A DNA stretch of 64,000 bases from Punctularia strigosozonata HHB-11173 SS5 (taxonomy: Eukaryota > Basidiomycota > Agaricomycetes > Corticiales > Punctulariaceae): positions 746,396 to 810,395 of the forward strand of contig NW_006767444.1 in the NCBI RefSeq assembly GCF_000264995.1. The letters run 5' to 3'. Position 1 is the stretch's first letter, and the number at the start of each line of letters is the position of its first letter. Under the pieces are notes generated by a model. That model was not told the DNA's origin, did not search any database, and saw only the letters and a list, made by a program, of their open reading frames with translations. Shown here piece after piece: positions 13,393 through 25,800 of this stretch. The position numbers and the translations under genes were made by a program.

Positions 13393-15077
13393 ATGCCAGA
13401 GCCCTCGTTTCCCCTCTCAACTCGTAACCACTTCGTTCCGAGCCCCGAAGAGTTCGGAGAACTGAGCTCGCTAGGGATGCACAAGGAAGAGGAAATTACT
13501 CGGCTCGACAACGCGATTTCGCATTTCCAAACGGAACTTGCGCAGTTACGAGCACGCAAAGCTGTCGGGAGACGGCCCGTCGTCGTGGCACACTCCCTCG
13601 CACAGTTGGAGGCGACTAGGACGGCACTCGCTCGTCAAGTGCGTACATACCAGACGATCCTCGCTCCAATTCGAAGATTGCCACCGGAGCTGTTGGAATG
13701 TATATTCTCTTTCGTCCACAGCGCGGCATTATCTGAGACACTGGCCTCTGCGCTTAAGGCGTCCATTCGAATATCCCAGGTGCGAGAACATCGAGCCAGG
13801 CCGGGTTTGTGTACCACATTGCTCACCATGCTCCCTAGACATGTGCTCTGTGGCGTTCGATTGCCTTTGGGCTTCCGATCTTGTGGTCAGCCATCCACCT
13901 ACGATTCAACAACGTGCCCGGAACCTCCAGGACACGCGCTCAGAGCTTCAGTCTAATCCTAGGAAGATGCACACACCGACCTCTTTCAATTTCCATACAT
14001 GCGATGTCTCGCTTCGAAACTGTATACCTCCCACCCCAAATGCCCGAGACGCTTCTCCGTATCAAGCACCGGTGGCGTACGCTCGATCTCGCGATATCTT
14101 CAAATTATTTCGAGATGCTGTTGACCGCTTTCGAGGATCAGCTACCCGAACTGCGCCATCTGAAGCTCAATCTATGGTGGACCAACTTTCAACGCCGTGC
14201 CGTGAATAATGATTCGTTGGACATCGCAAAGTTATTGCGCGCGACACCTGGGCTGGCTTCCCTTGAGCTGCGCAATATTCCGCTGGTGTACACGGCAGAC
14301 AGGCCGAGCTTCCGTCCAGAGCAGCACCCGCTAGAATCACTTGTCCTGGATCTCGTATACTCGCAGGAAGTATCCTGGCTTGATACTGTGCGCCGCACGC
14401 CCCGCCTTAAGCGCATGGAATTGCTCAACATACCCTTCACCTATGAGGTACCTTCCGATGGACCCATCCTTCTATCAGACCTTGCGTCTTTGGAGATCAC
14501 CACGGAGCATATTGCCGAGACCGTTCTGCTCGGATTGACAGCACCTCGCCTGGCCCATCTTGCTATTGGATCCCCGATCCCATACGAGAATAGGCAACTA
14601 TTCACCGGCGAGGTATTCTCTTCCTTCATGAGCCGGTCATCCTGCAACCTTCGGTCGCTTTCCCTTCGTAACCTTCGTCTTTTCGGCCGCGATCTGGCCA
14701 GCACCCTCGTTCACCTTGCCCCTTTGGAAGAGCTCGAGATCGTCTCCTTGTCCCCCTATCAGTCCGTCATCGACCCCGAGCTGACCAACCTCTGGGACAT
14801 GACTCTTCCAAACCTCCGTCACCTCCGGCTCACCGTGGAAATGAATGATGATCCCAGATGGGTGCACACGCTGCGAGGGACACTCCTATCGCGAACCCCT
14901 GGATTCCGCCCTCCATTTGCAGACGGCAAGGCGTTCGAGCGCGTAGACCTAGCTTTCTGTGGTGGTGAGCGTCCCGATGCCGAGTTGCGGGATATTTTTG
15001 ACTTATGGGAGGCGGGGGACGTGTCGTATTCATTCTCTTATACATTGGATAATCAGGAACCGCAGCCGTCGCCGTAG
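13393..15077 (+). CDS. F-box domain protein of the large basidiomycete family
   Basis: F-box proteins link substrates to SCF ubiquitin ligases through Skp1. ATG at 13393. Residues about 30-80 form a coiled coil (KEEEITRLDNAISHFQTEL...), a lead-in common to mushroom F-box proteins, followed by the F-box core LAPIRRLPPELLECIFSF. A 59-nt intron at 13780-13838 (GTGCGAG...CCTAG) joins ASIRISQ to TCALWRSIAFGLPILWSA, the usual end of the F-box region. The rest, to the TAG at 15077, is a leucine-rich stretch with irregular LRR-like repeats (for example LRSLSLRNLRLFG, LPNLRHLRLTVE), the presumed substrate-binding part. These genes are numerous and fast evolving in Agaricomycetes, so the substrate cannot be guessed. 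Confidence 0.88.
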
Positions 15078-15597
15078 CTTCTGCCTCACTGGTTGGCTCG
15101 AGGGTTTTACTATTAGGTACATTGGTGTTCATGTCGAATACGTCTGATACCCAAGACCTGCCGAGGAAGTAAATCTAGCCAATCCAATGTAGATGTCGGG
15201 AAAGATTTGCGTATAATTTGGAGAAGCATTCGTTACCAGCCCCATGGCTTTTCGTCCAGACATTCGTATGCGGATGGGGTGAACGTCGTTCGGAGCGATA
15301 GCATGCGGCAGATCATTGGACATGGCAACTTCACTATGGAACGCAAAGCGGTACGCGTACATATGCTGTGGCTTGACACTGAGATGCAGATATTGAGTGG
15401 AGGAAGAGAGAGAGAGAGAGAGAAATGAGATAGAGAAAGAAAAGAATCGTATGAGCAAGAAAATGAGAGATGATGACGGGGAGACAACAGAGAAGCCCTC
15501 CTTCATGCAGCGATATCGTAACACCCCGGTCATTTCGTGATTCGCGAGCAGCGATCTCATGTCCATGTCCATTCGATGGACCGCCCATCCTAGCTCT
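15078..15597. other. Convergent intergenic region with a GA microsatellite
   Basis: Between the F-box stop and the DEF1 stop, so mainly two 3' UTRs. Contains a short (GA)n run at about 15405-15425. No gene is supported. Confidence 0.6.
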
Positions 15598-18500
15598 TCA
15601 CTGCCAGTAGCCCTGCCTGTGCTGGTACGAGTAGAACCCGTTATCCGAATTGCCCTGGTACCCGAGGTGGGCCTGCGGGTTTTGACCCTGTGGCGCACTG
15701 TGCTGCGTCTGCTGGCCTTGCGGGCCCGATGCAGCATTGGAGGCGAACCTGTTGCTCCCGTAGAAGCCGCCTTGCTGCTGCTGATGGTGTTGATGCTGTT
15801 GCGGCACCCCCGCACGTGCTTGTCCAGGCTGACCACCTCCAACACCAGCGCCAACGTCCTTAACACCTCCAACAGTGACGCCCTGACCGTACGGCTTGTA
15901 AGCGGTCTCGGGCGAGCTACCACCGCGCTGCGAAAGTTGCGACGCGGGTCCACCGGTCCCGGGGGTACCGATGCTATTCACGTTCTGACCGAGGCCGCCC
16001 ATAAATCCTTGCGCGCCACCGTAGAGCTGCTTCCCGTAATCACCTGACGGTAACCCGCCACCAACACTCTGCTGGTGCTGGTGGCCATGCCCAGCGTGAT
16101 GCTGGTAGCTCAGGTCGTCGTATTGGCCCTGACCGTACAGCGCCTGTGCCTGTGCCTGCGCGTACGGATTCTGGGCCGTATTTTGGGTTGGCTTAGCCGC
16201 CGGCGAAGGCGCAGAGCCAGGACCCGGGTGTCCGCCCTGAAAGACGGGCTGGTACTTCACGAACGGCTGCGGAACATAACCAGCGGGCGAGTTATAGGGT
16301 TGCCCAAAGTACTGGTTGGCGGGGTACGGCTGGTAGTAATACGGCACTGGGCCTGGAGCTGCGTAGCCACCCTGCGCTGCTTGACCGCCTTGGTGACCCT
16401 GGCTACCGGCTTGCGAGGAGGGGGGTTGATGCTGTGACGGGTGCGAGTTTGCGGGCGATAGGCCCGCCGATTGCTGGCCTTGACCTTGGAGACCTTTAAG
16501 ATCGTCATGTCCCAGCGAGTTGCGGCTGCCAAAGCTAGCCTGCTGGTAGGAATCATAGAAGCTCTGAAAAGGTAAAGTGGTCAGGTCGACGATGAACACA
16601 GAATTTGGACTGGAAACTCACACCGGGCCTGTCATTGTACGCATATTCGTCTCCACCGAAGCCACCCAAATGTCCGGGTTGGGTCTGATGCTGTAAACCC
16701 TGGCCGATCTGTTGGCCAAACACTCCATACGGACTGGCCTGTCCTGCGGGGGGCGTTGGCGTGTGGAAGTATGGTTGTTCCGCCTGACGGAAGTACGATG
16801 AAGCGTTACTCGTGAGCGAGGGTTGGGCCGGTGGGGCAGTGTCGAGCGCGGACAAGTTATGCTGCTGCGCATAGGCCGACTGAAGGGAGGAATGTATCTG
16901 AGGGTGGGCGGGCTGTTGCGGCTGGGCCACTTGTTGAGTCTGTGCGGGGAGCAGATGCTGCTGCTGCTGCTGCTGGGCATGCTGCTGTGAAAAGCCCTGC
17001 AGTGGCGAGCTGCTAGTGGCACTAGCACCCTGTGCTTGCGTGAGGGAGGAGGGTATGGAGTGCTGGGGTTGGGGCTGAGACATAGGGAGCCCCTGAGACT
17101 GCTGCTGTTGGGCCTGCTGGGGAATGGCAGAGGGGAAGAGACCGGGAGCACCACCGAGCGGTGTTGGGGCGGGCGGTGAGACGACCGGGGCAGATGGCGC
17201 CTCCTGGATTTGTATGGGGGCGGAAGGCGTAGACTGAGGCTGCGAAGCGGGCTTCAGCGGCTCTGAAGCAGCTACAGCCGCCGCGGGTGCTGGCTCCGAG
17301 ACGGACTCAGTCCTAGACAAGAAAACAAAGGATGAGTTTATGAATAAATCCGTTGGCAGCACGCGTAACATACGGGTGAGCCTCTGCAACATCATCCGCC
17401 GAATCATCGCCGAGGCTTAAGCTGCCAAATTGCATGCCTACTTTGTCCAATCCACTGATACCACCGTACTTGCCCGGCACGATGACCGCCTCACCGGTCT
17501 TGAACAGCGCATTTTGGCGCTGCTGGCGTGCGTGCGAGACAGGCGTCGCAGGCTTCACGGACGGCGCACGCACTTGCTCTGGACTGGGCGACGCCGTTTT
17601 CTGATGCTGTTGCAGGATTTGGGCTGGGAGTGCAGAGGGAGGGCGGTCTGCATTCGGCGCAGAAGCGAGAGACGGTTCGGGGACGGGAGCAGGCTCGGGT
17701 GCCTGAGGTTCTTCAACAGAAGGGGGGACTTCAGTCGCTGGAGGAGGGAGGGGAGGAGCTGCAGGTTCATCCCACACGGGAGGTTCAGCGGTGGTAGGTT
17801 CTTCAGGCTGCTGGACAGCTGGTTCGGGTTCACTGGGAGCAGAGACAGGTTCAGGTTCAGGAGCTGGGGCAGGGGGTTGAGGTGGTACTGATACAGGTTG
17901 AGGGGCGGGGGCAGGAGGGGGGGTTGGTTTCGCCTGGGGCCTATAGATGCAGTCTGTCAGAAAACGAGCAACTGAAAGAGGTAGCGCCACAAGCCTTGCG
18001 ATCTGCGCCCAGGACATTTTCGACGTCGCAGGTGTTTTGGGCTTGGAGTGGTCCACAATGGAAGGTGATTTGACAGCGGGGGAGGCAGCACCGTTGACGA
18101 GGGGTGCGGCGGGTACTACAGGAGCAACAGACTGCGATTCCGTCTCCGCGGTGTGCTCCTCCGGAGCGGAGCCCTCTGCAGGTTTGCTAGCTTCAGCCGG
18201 CGCGGCAGAAACATCCTTAGCGTCCTCGGTGGTGGTACCCCATGCCTCGGTGGTCGTCGGTCCAGCAGCGGCATGACCGTTCGCCTCTGTCAGAGGGCGC
18301 CCGCCACGGGCACCTCCACGGGCGCCGCCGCGAGCAGCACCTCCGCGACCGGGACCGCCGCCTCTGCCACCGCGTCCACCGCGCGCGCCACGGAAATCGC
18401 CTCTGCCGCCAACCGACTCCTTAGGTGCGTGGGTGGGACCGGATAGCGCCACCTTCTTGTCCTTCTTGCGGCTGACCGCGCCCCACTGTTCGGCATGACC

Positions 18501-18819
18501 TGGCGTTCGGTTGAGAACCGAAAGAGAGCAGAGAAAAGAGCGGTGGGTGGTGAATACCTTCTGAGATCCGGGTGGCTGCGAGCTCCACGTCTCCTTGGGC
18601 TTCAGCGAGAGCTGATTGCAGGTCTGTGAGCAGAAATGAGCGGTGCATGAGTTGTTATAGCCAGTGCACGCGACAGGACAGGTGCAGCGCACCGTCATTG
18701 GACCACGAGGGGAAGAGCTCTTGCAGCGACTGAACTTGGGCGCGGTACTTGTCGGTGACGCCGTTTGATTCTTTGGCGTTCGCCGGCGTGCGACGGTAGC
18801 TGGCTTTGGTGCTGGACAT
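15598..18819 (-). CDS. DEF1: RNA polymerase II degradation factor Def1
   Basis: Def1 recruits ubiquitin ligases to stalled RNA polymerase II so that the largest subunit is degraded; yeast Def1 has an N-terminal CUE domain and a Gln-rich tail. ATG at 18819. The CUE domain is split by an intron: VQSLQELFPSWSND joins DLQSALAEAQGDVELAATRI, followed by HAEQWGAVSRKKDKK. Then comes an Arg/Gly-rich block (about 18300-18410), a Pro/Glu-rich middle (about 17650-17930), the conserved patch GKYGGISGLDKVGMQFGSLSLG near 17440-17480, and a long Gln/Gly/Tyr-rich prion-like C-terminus with short CTG/CAG runs (Gln tract near 16960-16985), ending at 15598. Several introns. The domain order matches fungal Def1. 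The gene shares a 175-bp divergent promoter with TFA2. Confidence 0.85.
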
Positions 18820-18994
18820 TGCGGCTGGCGGTGGGTGGCACCGGGGCAGACGACGAGAACACGGATGAGGGAGGAAGGAGAAGTCAAGTGAATATTTCAG
18901 CTGACGCGCGTAGCCATTTGTGCTGGTTTCACCGGGCCACAGCCAAGGCGTTCTTTGTTCCTCCCTCCACAGCCGTCGGGTGGCTCCAGCCGTC
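18820..18994. promoter_or_regulatory. Short bidirectional promoter DEF1 / TFA2
   Basis: Only 175 bp separate the two opposite ATGs (DEF1 at 18819, TFA2 at 18995). Both genes concern RNA polymerase II. No obvious TATA box; individual factor sites cannot be assigned by eye. Confidence 0.6.
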
Positions 18995-20234
18995 ATGTCA
19001 TCCTTAGCGAGGCAAGAGCTACATTTACACGACCTCGATGCAATATTCACATTGATACCGTCGACAACAGAGACGCGGCCAACTTCAAGTCGGCGCTCGC
19101 TCGCCAAGACTTCTCGTCATGGCATTCCAACCCATCCAATGCGCAGCCGCAGTCTCCATCGGCGGGTGAGCCCTCTGGTAGCGGCGCCAACCAGAAGAAG
19201 AAACGACCCAAGTCAAGCATGTATCTCCTCTGTGCCGCAAGCTGAGAGTTATTGACCCGTCTTCGTCCAAAAGATGTGGTGTACTCTCAGCCGGCGGACA
19301 CGGGCACCGGCGCGAATATCAACACCCAGCTCGTCTATTGCGTTGACCATCTGAAGGTCTGCGCATATGTAAACGGCACATGAGTAGAGAAACGTGTACT
19401 GATGTAGGATTCAGTCAATGGGTGGTCCAACTCGCCTGCAAGACATCGCTATCATGACCAACACACCGCTGCTGGAGAATGCGCTTCTCTTGGAGAAGTT
19501 CAAGGCGCACGATAGGGTGATCTACAATCCAAAATCCGACACCTACCAGTACAAGGTACGCAGCGACTCGCTATCGGTCGTGAGCGGAAGGATGATATGA
19601 CTTGCATATACCCTAGTTCGACTATCAAATCACCAACAAAGCCCAGCTACTCACGGAAATCCAGCGACAGTCGCGCAAAGGAGGCGGAGTTTCGATCAAG
19701 ATGCTTAAAGAGTCGTGGAAGGACGCTCAGGGCGCAATTGACGAACTCGAGAAGGAGGGCGAGGTTTACATTTCGCGCACGGCGAGGAAGCCGGAACAGA
19801 AGAAAGAAAGCAAGCCCATCTTCGTGTTCTGGAACGAGATCAAACCGCATGAACCGGGTGGGGCGAAAGTTGAAGATGGTGAGGGTTTTCGTCATGGGGA
19901 AATCATAACAGATGACAGAGGACTGTATCCAAGATTTTCTGAAGCTCTGGACTGACCTCAAAGTGCCCGAAGAACCCGATCTGCTCAAGGCGCTCGCACA
20001 AGGTCTTTATCGTCTCTCTTCATCAGCCTGGATCCTCGCTTTCTGATACGCGTCGTCACAGAGGGTCTCCAGGCCACCGCCGCCGAGAGCATCGCGCCGA
20101 AGCCGCCAACGACGAAGAAGAAGGGCAAACGCTCGGCGGGAAAGCAGCGCCAGGCGCGGATAACCAATACCCATCTGAAAGGAGAGATCGACCTTTCGCG
20201 CGATTACGCGCCTCCACCGAGCAATCCCAAATAA
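18995..20234 (+). CDS. TFA2: TFIIE beta subunit (general transcription factor)
   Basis: TFIIE beta partners TFIIE alpha in the RNA polymerase II pre-initiation complex and helps recruit TFIIH. Seven exons by my model. Exon 1 (18995-19011) encodes MSSLA plus two bases; a 59-nt GC-AG intron (19012-19070) then gives MSSLARDAANFKSALARQ. Exon 3 starts within VVYSQPADTGTGANINTQLV after a second intron that also seems to need a GC donor (19217-19273). Then come MGGPTRLQDIAIMTNTPLL and the winged-helix stretch KFKAHDRVIYNPKSDTYQYK, FDYQITNKAQLLTEIQ, ESWKDAQGAIDELEKEGE, VPEEPDLLKAL, and a basic tail with KKKGKRSAGKQRQ and TNTHLKGEIDLSRDY, ending in TAA at 20232-20234. Motif order and tail match human and yeast TFIIE beta. 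Confidence 0.88.
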
Positions 20235-20721
20235 AGGGCAACCCGGCCGTCTTGCCTGCCGGCTCTTCGTGTCCGCTCGACTCTCCCTAGTGCCGCCCAT
20301 TCGCTCCTGAACTTGATCGGCCGGTTGATCTCCTCGCACTATGTCGTCCGCGCGCTCGCGGAGTTAAGAGCAGAGCCGACGTGTTCCGTCATCATCGTCT
20401 ACTCTTCTGTGTCCCCGCCATCGCATCGCATATCCGCATTTGAGAGTCCATCGCATCGTGTATCTTATGTATATCTAGCATAACTTTGCATCCGCTCACA
20501 TGAACGTTTGTCGGAAGCCCGAGGGCGCGCAAAAACCCCAAGAGTCGCTATGCCCCCAATGCGATCTCAGGGATTAGATTATCTTTTTGCACGGCTCCTA
20601 TATCTCGTCTTGGCACGGCTACGCCTCCTACGCAAGGCGCGCCTCATCCCGCTCCGCTCCACGAACGCTATACCAGATAGCGCACTACCTTTCGACATCG
20701 ACAACGACGGCGCTAACGATC
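20235..20721. other. Intergenic, 3' end of TFA2 and promoter of PCT1
   Basis: Tandem genes on the plus strand. Short open frames are present but none fits a protein. Several upstream ATGs (for example near 20500 and 20550) could form uORFs in the PCT1 leader. Confidence 0.45.
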
Positions 20722-22480
20722 ATGGCCACAACAGACGCTCGCCACCCCAAACGGTCCTTCCTCAAATATCGAACGGTTGATTCGCCCGCCTACGACGCGT
20801 GCGCACGTCTCTCAGACCCATCGCTTGATGCTCCATTCTGAATCGTATGCAGTTCCGAAGAGGACAATGATCCGCTTACCGACGACGGCGCCTCCGTCAC
20901 CTCCATACCGTCTCCTTCGCCCGCCTCCACCCCCGCACCCCGTCCCCAGCCCCGGTCTACGTATCCGCATCTTGCCGCCCCTACGTCCTCCTTAGGAAAG
21001 GCACACTCGGCCTCCCGCGCAAAGCACCAGCTCGCGGCCTCGCTCACCGCACAAGCGCTCTCCGACGATGGCGTTGATTCCCCTACTTATGACGGCGACA
21101 TCGAGAGCAGCACGACGATTGGCGGCGGCGGGCGCGATCGGACGATCAGCGTGCTGAGCCTCGGAGATACAAGCACAAGTGCAAGCGGCGCGAGTGCGCT
21201 CACGAGCCCGGTGACCAGTGCATTCCCGCTACCGGAGGTGCGGCTTGGAGGCGTCGGGCTGGGCGCCCCCGGGACAGGAGCGGGGCCAGCAGCAGTCGGG
21301 GCGCAGACGAACGAGAGCACGCCGAGCGTCAGCCCGGAGCGTCAGGGGAAAGGCAGGGAGGCGCGGGACGACGATGCCAAGGAGAAAGAGAAGAACGATC
21401 GGCTGAAGGAGCACAGTATCCCGTTCTGTGTGCCCGGAGAGCCTGCACCGGCCAACATATCCAAGGACGCGTTCGATCCGGCCAAGCTGACTACCGAAGA
21501 CATTCAGGTAAGCCACGCTCATGCAAACTCGGCCTCCGTGTCCCAGGTCTGACCTCCGCGAGGCAGGCATTCGTGAAAAAGGCTATCGAAGGCGAGTCTA
21601 TCCGGAAATACAAGATCAACAAGCCACCTACGGATCGCCCCGTCCGCATATACGCCGACGGCGTCTACGACTTATTTCATTTCGGGTACGCATGTGTTCC
21701 AGATCAGCATAACCATTGGCATCTTATCTTATCACCCCCTTGGCGTTCGACGTGATCGTCGTTTGGGCATTTCCGCCTCTGAACAGTCATGCACTCCAAC
21801 TTCGCCAGGCAAAGCTTTCTTTCCCTAGCGTCTACCTGCTCGTAGGCTGCTGCTCAGACGAGCTCGTGAGGCAGCACAAAAACCCTTGCGTCATGAACCA
21901 TGCAGAACGGTGAATCATTCGTTTGCTGGATTGACACGTCTTTTTCTCACTTGCTTTGCCCCTCAGATGCGAAGCCATTCGCCATTGCCGTTGGGTGGAT
22001 CAAGTTGTGCCTGAAGCGCCATGGGTCATCACTTCTGAATTCCTGGAAAAGTATGAGATCGATTACGTCGCACATGACGAGGATCCGTACGCGGGCGCAG
22101 GCACAGATGATGTCTATGGGCTCGTCAAAGCAGAAGGTGCGCATCGTTTCCAGGCTAGCATATCATCCTTGCTTAAATTCGTGAATACAGGTAAATTCCT
22201 CCCCACACGGCGCACTCCTGGTGTATCTACGTCGGAACTGTTGGAGCGTATCGTGCAACAATATCGTCACCGTGACTTCGACGGAAAGCTTGAGAAGATG
22301 GGTAGGGCTGAGCTCAAAGCCGAGGTGTGTGGTACACTCACTACCTGCAGCATCTTGATGGCTGAAACATTATAGGGATCGGACTATGACGATGATCCGG
22401 ATGGTCCTCGAAGCCGCGCCGTAAGCCGCGTACGAGGGCGCAAAGAACAGCTCAAGCAAGACGCCAAACTGAATGGTTAG
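20722..22480 (+). CDS. PCT1: Choline-phosphate cytidylyltransferase (CCT)
   Basis: Makes CDP-choline from CTP and phosphocholine, the rate-limiting step of the Kennedy route to phosphatidylcholine. ATG at 20722 ([13 protein letters not shown]). A first intron with donor in GCGTGCGC joins DSPAYDA to [12 protein letters not shown]. After a long disordered Ser/Pro-rich N-terminal region come [12 protein letters not shown], then the catalytic domain: [17 protein letters not shown] then HALQLRQAK across an intron (the HxGH nucleotide-binding motif is read as HFGH), [52 protein letters not shown], and the signature [15 protein letters not shown]. The basic C-terminal end [14 protein letters not shown] stops at 22478-22480. 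The long amphipathic membrane-binding helix of animal CCT is short here, as in other fungi. Confidence 0.92.
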
Positions 22481-22819
22481 CGAGCTTGAGAGACGTACGA
22501 AGGGACAGGAAGGCGTAAATCAAGGGTGTGGTATCATTAGTATTACTAGATATACCTTATTGCCGTGTTTTGGAATGTATTTGATTGAGCTGTACCCGAG
22601 CAGCTTGAGGTAGACCTACACTTTAGGCCTCCTCTATGTCGCTGATCGGTAGATGTAATGTAGATAGCATCAAGTGAAATGGGATGCCTTGTAGGGACGA
22701 TACTATGGTAAATAAATAAGGCGAGAAGAAATCCATGCAAGAACACGCGACAGCCAGATGAAATATCCCGTCAACAAGACCTATTTAAGTCTTTGGTCCG
22801 GTCAGCCCTAATCCACACT
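22481..22819. other. Convergent intergenic region
   Basis: Between the PCT1 stop and the stop of the phosphatase gene. Low-GC 3' UTR sequence with several ATAAATA-like runs near 22700-22720. No gene is supported. Confidence 0.6.
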
Positions 22820-25800
22820 CTACATGTACCATGTACTCTCCAACCCAGCCTTGCTAACCCTCCGAATAGGTTGCAGTGTTGTCTCGTCCACCGGCGCCCT
22901 CCTCACGTGCCTATACCGCCCCTCGCTATCCTTGATCTCCATCTCCTGCCCACTATCATTCACGCCAGGTATAATCAGCACACCGTCACTTTCCTGGCGC
23001 ACGTAAGGGGGCGGGAGCGAGTCACGCATGCCAGCTGGACGCCGACCTCCGTGAGTGTAGTCGCCGGGGCCGACGTCGTGGTCATGGTCATGGGCAACGC
23101 CGGCAGAGGATGGCTGCACCACGCCTTTCGACTTGCCGCCGATTTCCTCCACCTCAAAAACCTGGGATGAAGGGACACTCTTAATCACTAGTTGCAAACC
23201 AGAGGCAGCGATGCGCATACCATCAACTCGGACACGAAACCAATGTTCGGCGAGACGCCCTTCCTCCGCTCCTTCACAAACCCATATGCGCGCGACAATG
23301 TCCATCGGTTGGCATGTATGAGGTACGCGATGACGGCCGTCACGGAGCGCGATTTGCCCGCCTTGCAGTGCACGTACGTCGGCGCCGAGTGCAATCTCGC
23401 GTCGTCTGCAGCATAAAACCACCAAAATGAGCTGAATTTACGATTGTGACGGAATGGGAAGGCAACGTACCAAGTAACTGACAGGCCTCACGGACGCCGT
23501 TCCTGATGTTGTCCTCTTCGACAGTGTCCCGCATGGGAATGCGACTATACCGCTCAAACTTCTGTCTCAAACCCAGCCCTTGATCGTCGTCACACTCCAT
23601 TGCGATGTTCAAGATCCGCTTCACGCCAAGATCCAACAGCTCTTGCACATGTTCCTCCGTGGTGAGCTCAGGTCCAAGGAACAAGAAGTTGGGGAGTATC
23701 GTCGATATCGTGAAGTCGTCTTCGCGCTCACCAGCGTCGGAAGAGGTGGATGGAGGCTGCTCAGTATCGGGCGTGGGCCGCGCGGTAGAAGGAGAAGGTG
23801 GCAATGGTGAGGTTGAGGAACGCGGAGTGCGATGACCGGGGCTAGGCGGCGGGCCAGTGTGGAAGCTGCTGTGGAAGGCGGGGGACGGGGGTGGTCTATC
23901 GGATGAGTAGGGGAAGGAACCAAAGCTCGATGGGGCCTTTAGGAACGCCGAGCCTGGAGGTGAATGATTCGAATGCACCAGGTTGAGGTGGGTAGGCGAC
24001 CTCGGCGGTCTCAGACCCAGCCCCCCCAAAGACATCGATGGGCGTTCCTCCACCGCCGATGGAGGGACGGAAAGCGTGAGCGACTTCACGGGGAGAGTCC
24101 GAACCTGTAATTTGGGCAAGTTCATATTTAATCTCTCGGCCGAGGTAGTGTCAAGCTTGCGAAGCGATGGAACGCTAGGGCGCCGTGGTGGGGGTGGGCG
24201 GGAGAACGAGAGCTGCGAGGGTGGCGGGGAGGGGGTCGCGTCCGCTAATCCGGAGGCGACGGTGGTGATAGTGTGATGACGAGGGCGGGAGGAAGAGGCC
24301 ATGAGGTTAGAGGACATCATGGGTAGAGGAGATGGACCGGGAGAGGGTAGCGGCGAGTGCGCGGAAGTGGAGGGTAGGGGGATGGTGGAGGTGCCTTCGC
24401 TCGGCTTCGAGAGATCGATAGTCGATTGGTTGAGACCAGTTGGGGCAGCTGATTCGTGTGACGGCGAGGGCAGCGCCGAAGACGGAGAGGGGTGTTCAGA
24501 CGAAGCCGAGTTGGAAAGGTCCAACACAGGCATCGTCTTGAATCGTGTGGCAACTTGAGTGTTGAGCTGGAACAGTCCGCCAGGCTTCTTCCCTGGACTG
24601 GGGCCAGGGCTCCCCGAGCCACCTACAGCCAATTGAGCCGGTTTCCGTCTGGGACTACCCAAATGAGCTATGCTGATGCCACTGGTTTGAGCATCAGACA
24701 TGGGCATGCCGGAGTCGTTATGGAGCAGCTTATGCAGGTCGGGCTGCGAAAGCACACCCGCAAGGCCGCCTTTGAGGTAGTCGGCGCTGCCGTGATGCAA
24801 CAGAGGGCCGAGGACAGGTAGCATGGCCCACGCCGTCGACTGCAGACTGCCCTTGTCTTTCTCGTCCATGTCGTTGTCGTATACGATCACGTCGCCATCC
24901 CACATCCAACCGCCACCGTCACCCTCCCCGCTCCTTCGTCGGTCACCAATCTTCACATCTTCATCCGCTCCTGGATCCTCAGTACCCAACAGCTCGTCCC
25001 ACTCTTCCCTCCCCTCATCCGTGGTGATGTATTGGCGCAACGCGTGTATTGACTGAAACGCATTCTTGGGGTTACGACATCGTTTCAGGATCAAGGTGGG
25101 GATGGCAAGGTTGATGGAATGCTGCAGGCGGGTGGAAAGATAGGCCGGAAGGGGACGTGTGTCGATCAATAGCGGGCGCGTGGGTGAAGACAGAAGACGT
25201 GTCGCAAGAGAAGATGGTTCGACGGGTTGTGATTCCCGGCCGTAGGCGGAGGTCGATGGGAGAGGACCGGGGGAAGGTGTAGGGGAGAAGTAAGCGGTGT
25301 CTGAGGTTTTAGGGTTTCCGCCGAACGTATGAGAGGTGGAGGGAACAGAAAGGGGTGCTTGAGATGTCGAGGTCGAGGGTGTAGCGACAGAGGTTAACTT
25401 GGAGAGGTCGACCGACAAACGGCTGGAAGGACCGATGAAGTGGGCGCTGAGCGGCGTTTGCAGCGGCGTCCCGGATGTAGGCGTCCAGTAAACGCTCGGT
25501 ACTTCGCTGACCGTGCTCGTGGGTGATGGCGAACGCACTAACTGTGAGCGGCCTGGCACGGAACGGGGACCGGGGGTGAAACCGGGATGTTGCGCACTGC
25601 TGGGGAACGAGCCTGTGGACGAAGGGGTGGGTGTGAGCGCTGAGGCTGAAGGCCTGCGTGGCGAGAGAGAATTCTGCTGCTTCAGGGATGTGGAGGATTT
25701 GATGGGGCGCAAGCGCAAGTTGGTACTGAGCTTCTTGCGCAATGCGGAGAGGGACTTGAGGCCGCGGGTTAGATCGTCCGATTCCACTGCGGCATCGTCG

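Noticed and set aside
15395-15430. CRISPR-like or functional array
   Set aside because: Simple GA microsatellite only; a eukaryotic window with no direct-repeat/spacer array.
15559-16047. Plus-strand long frames opposite DEF1
   Set aside because: Antisense shadows of the Gln/Gly-rich DEF1 coding sequence.
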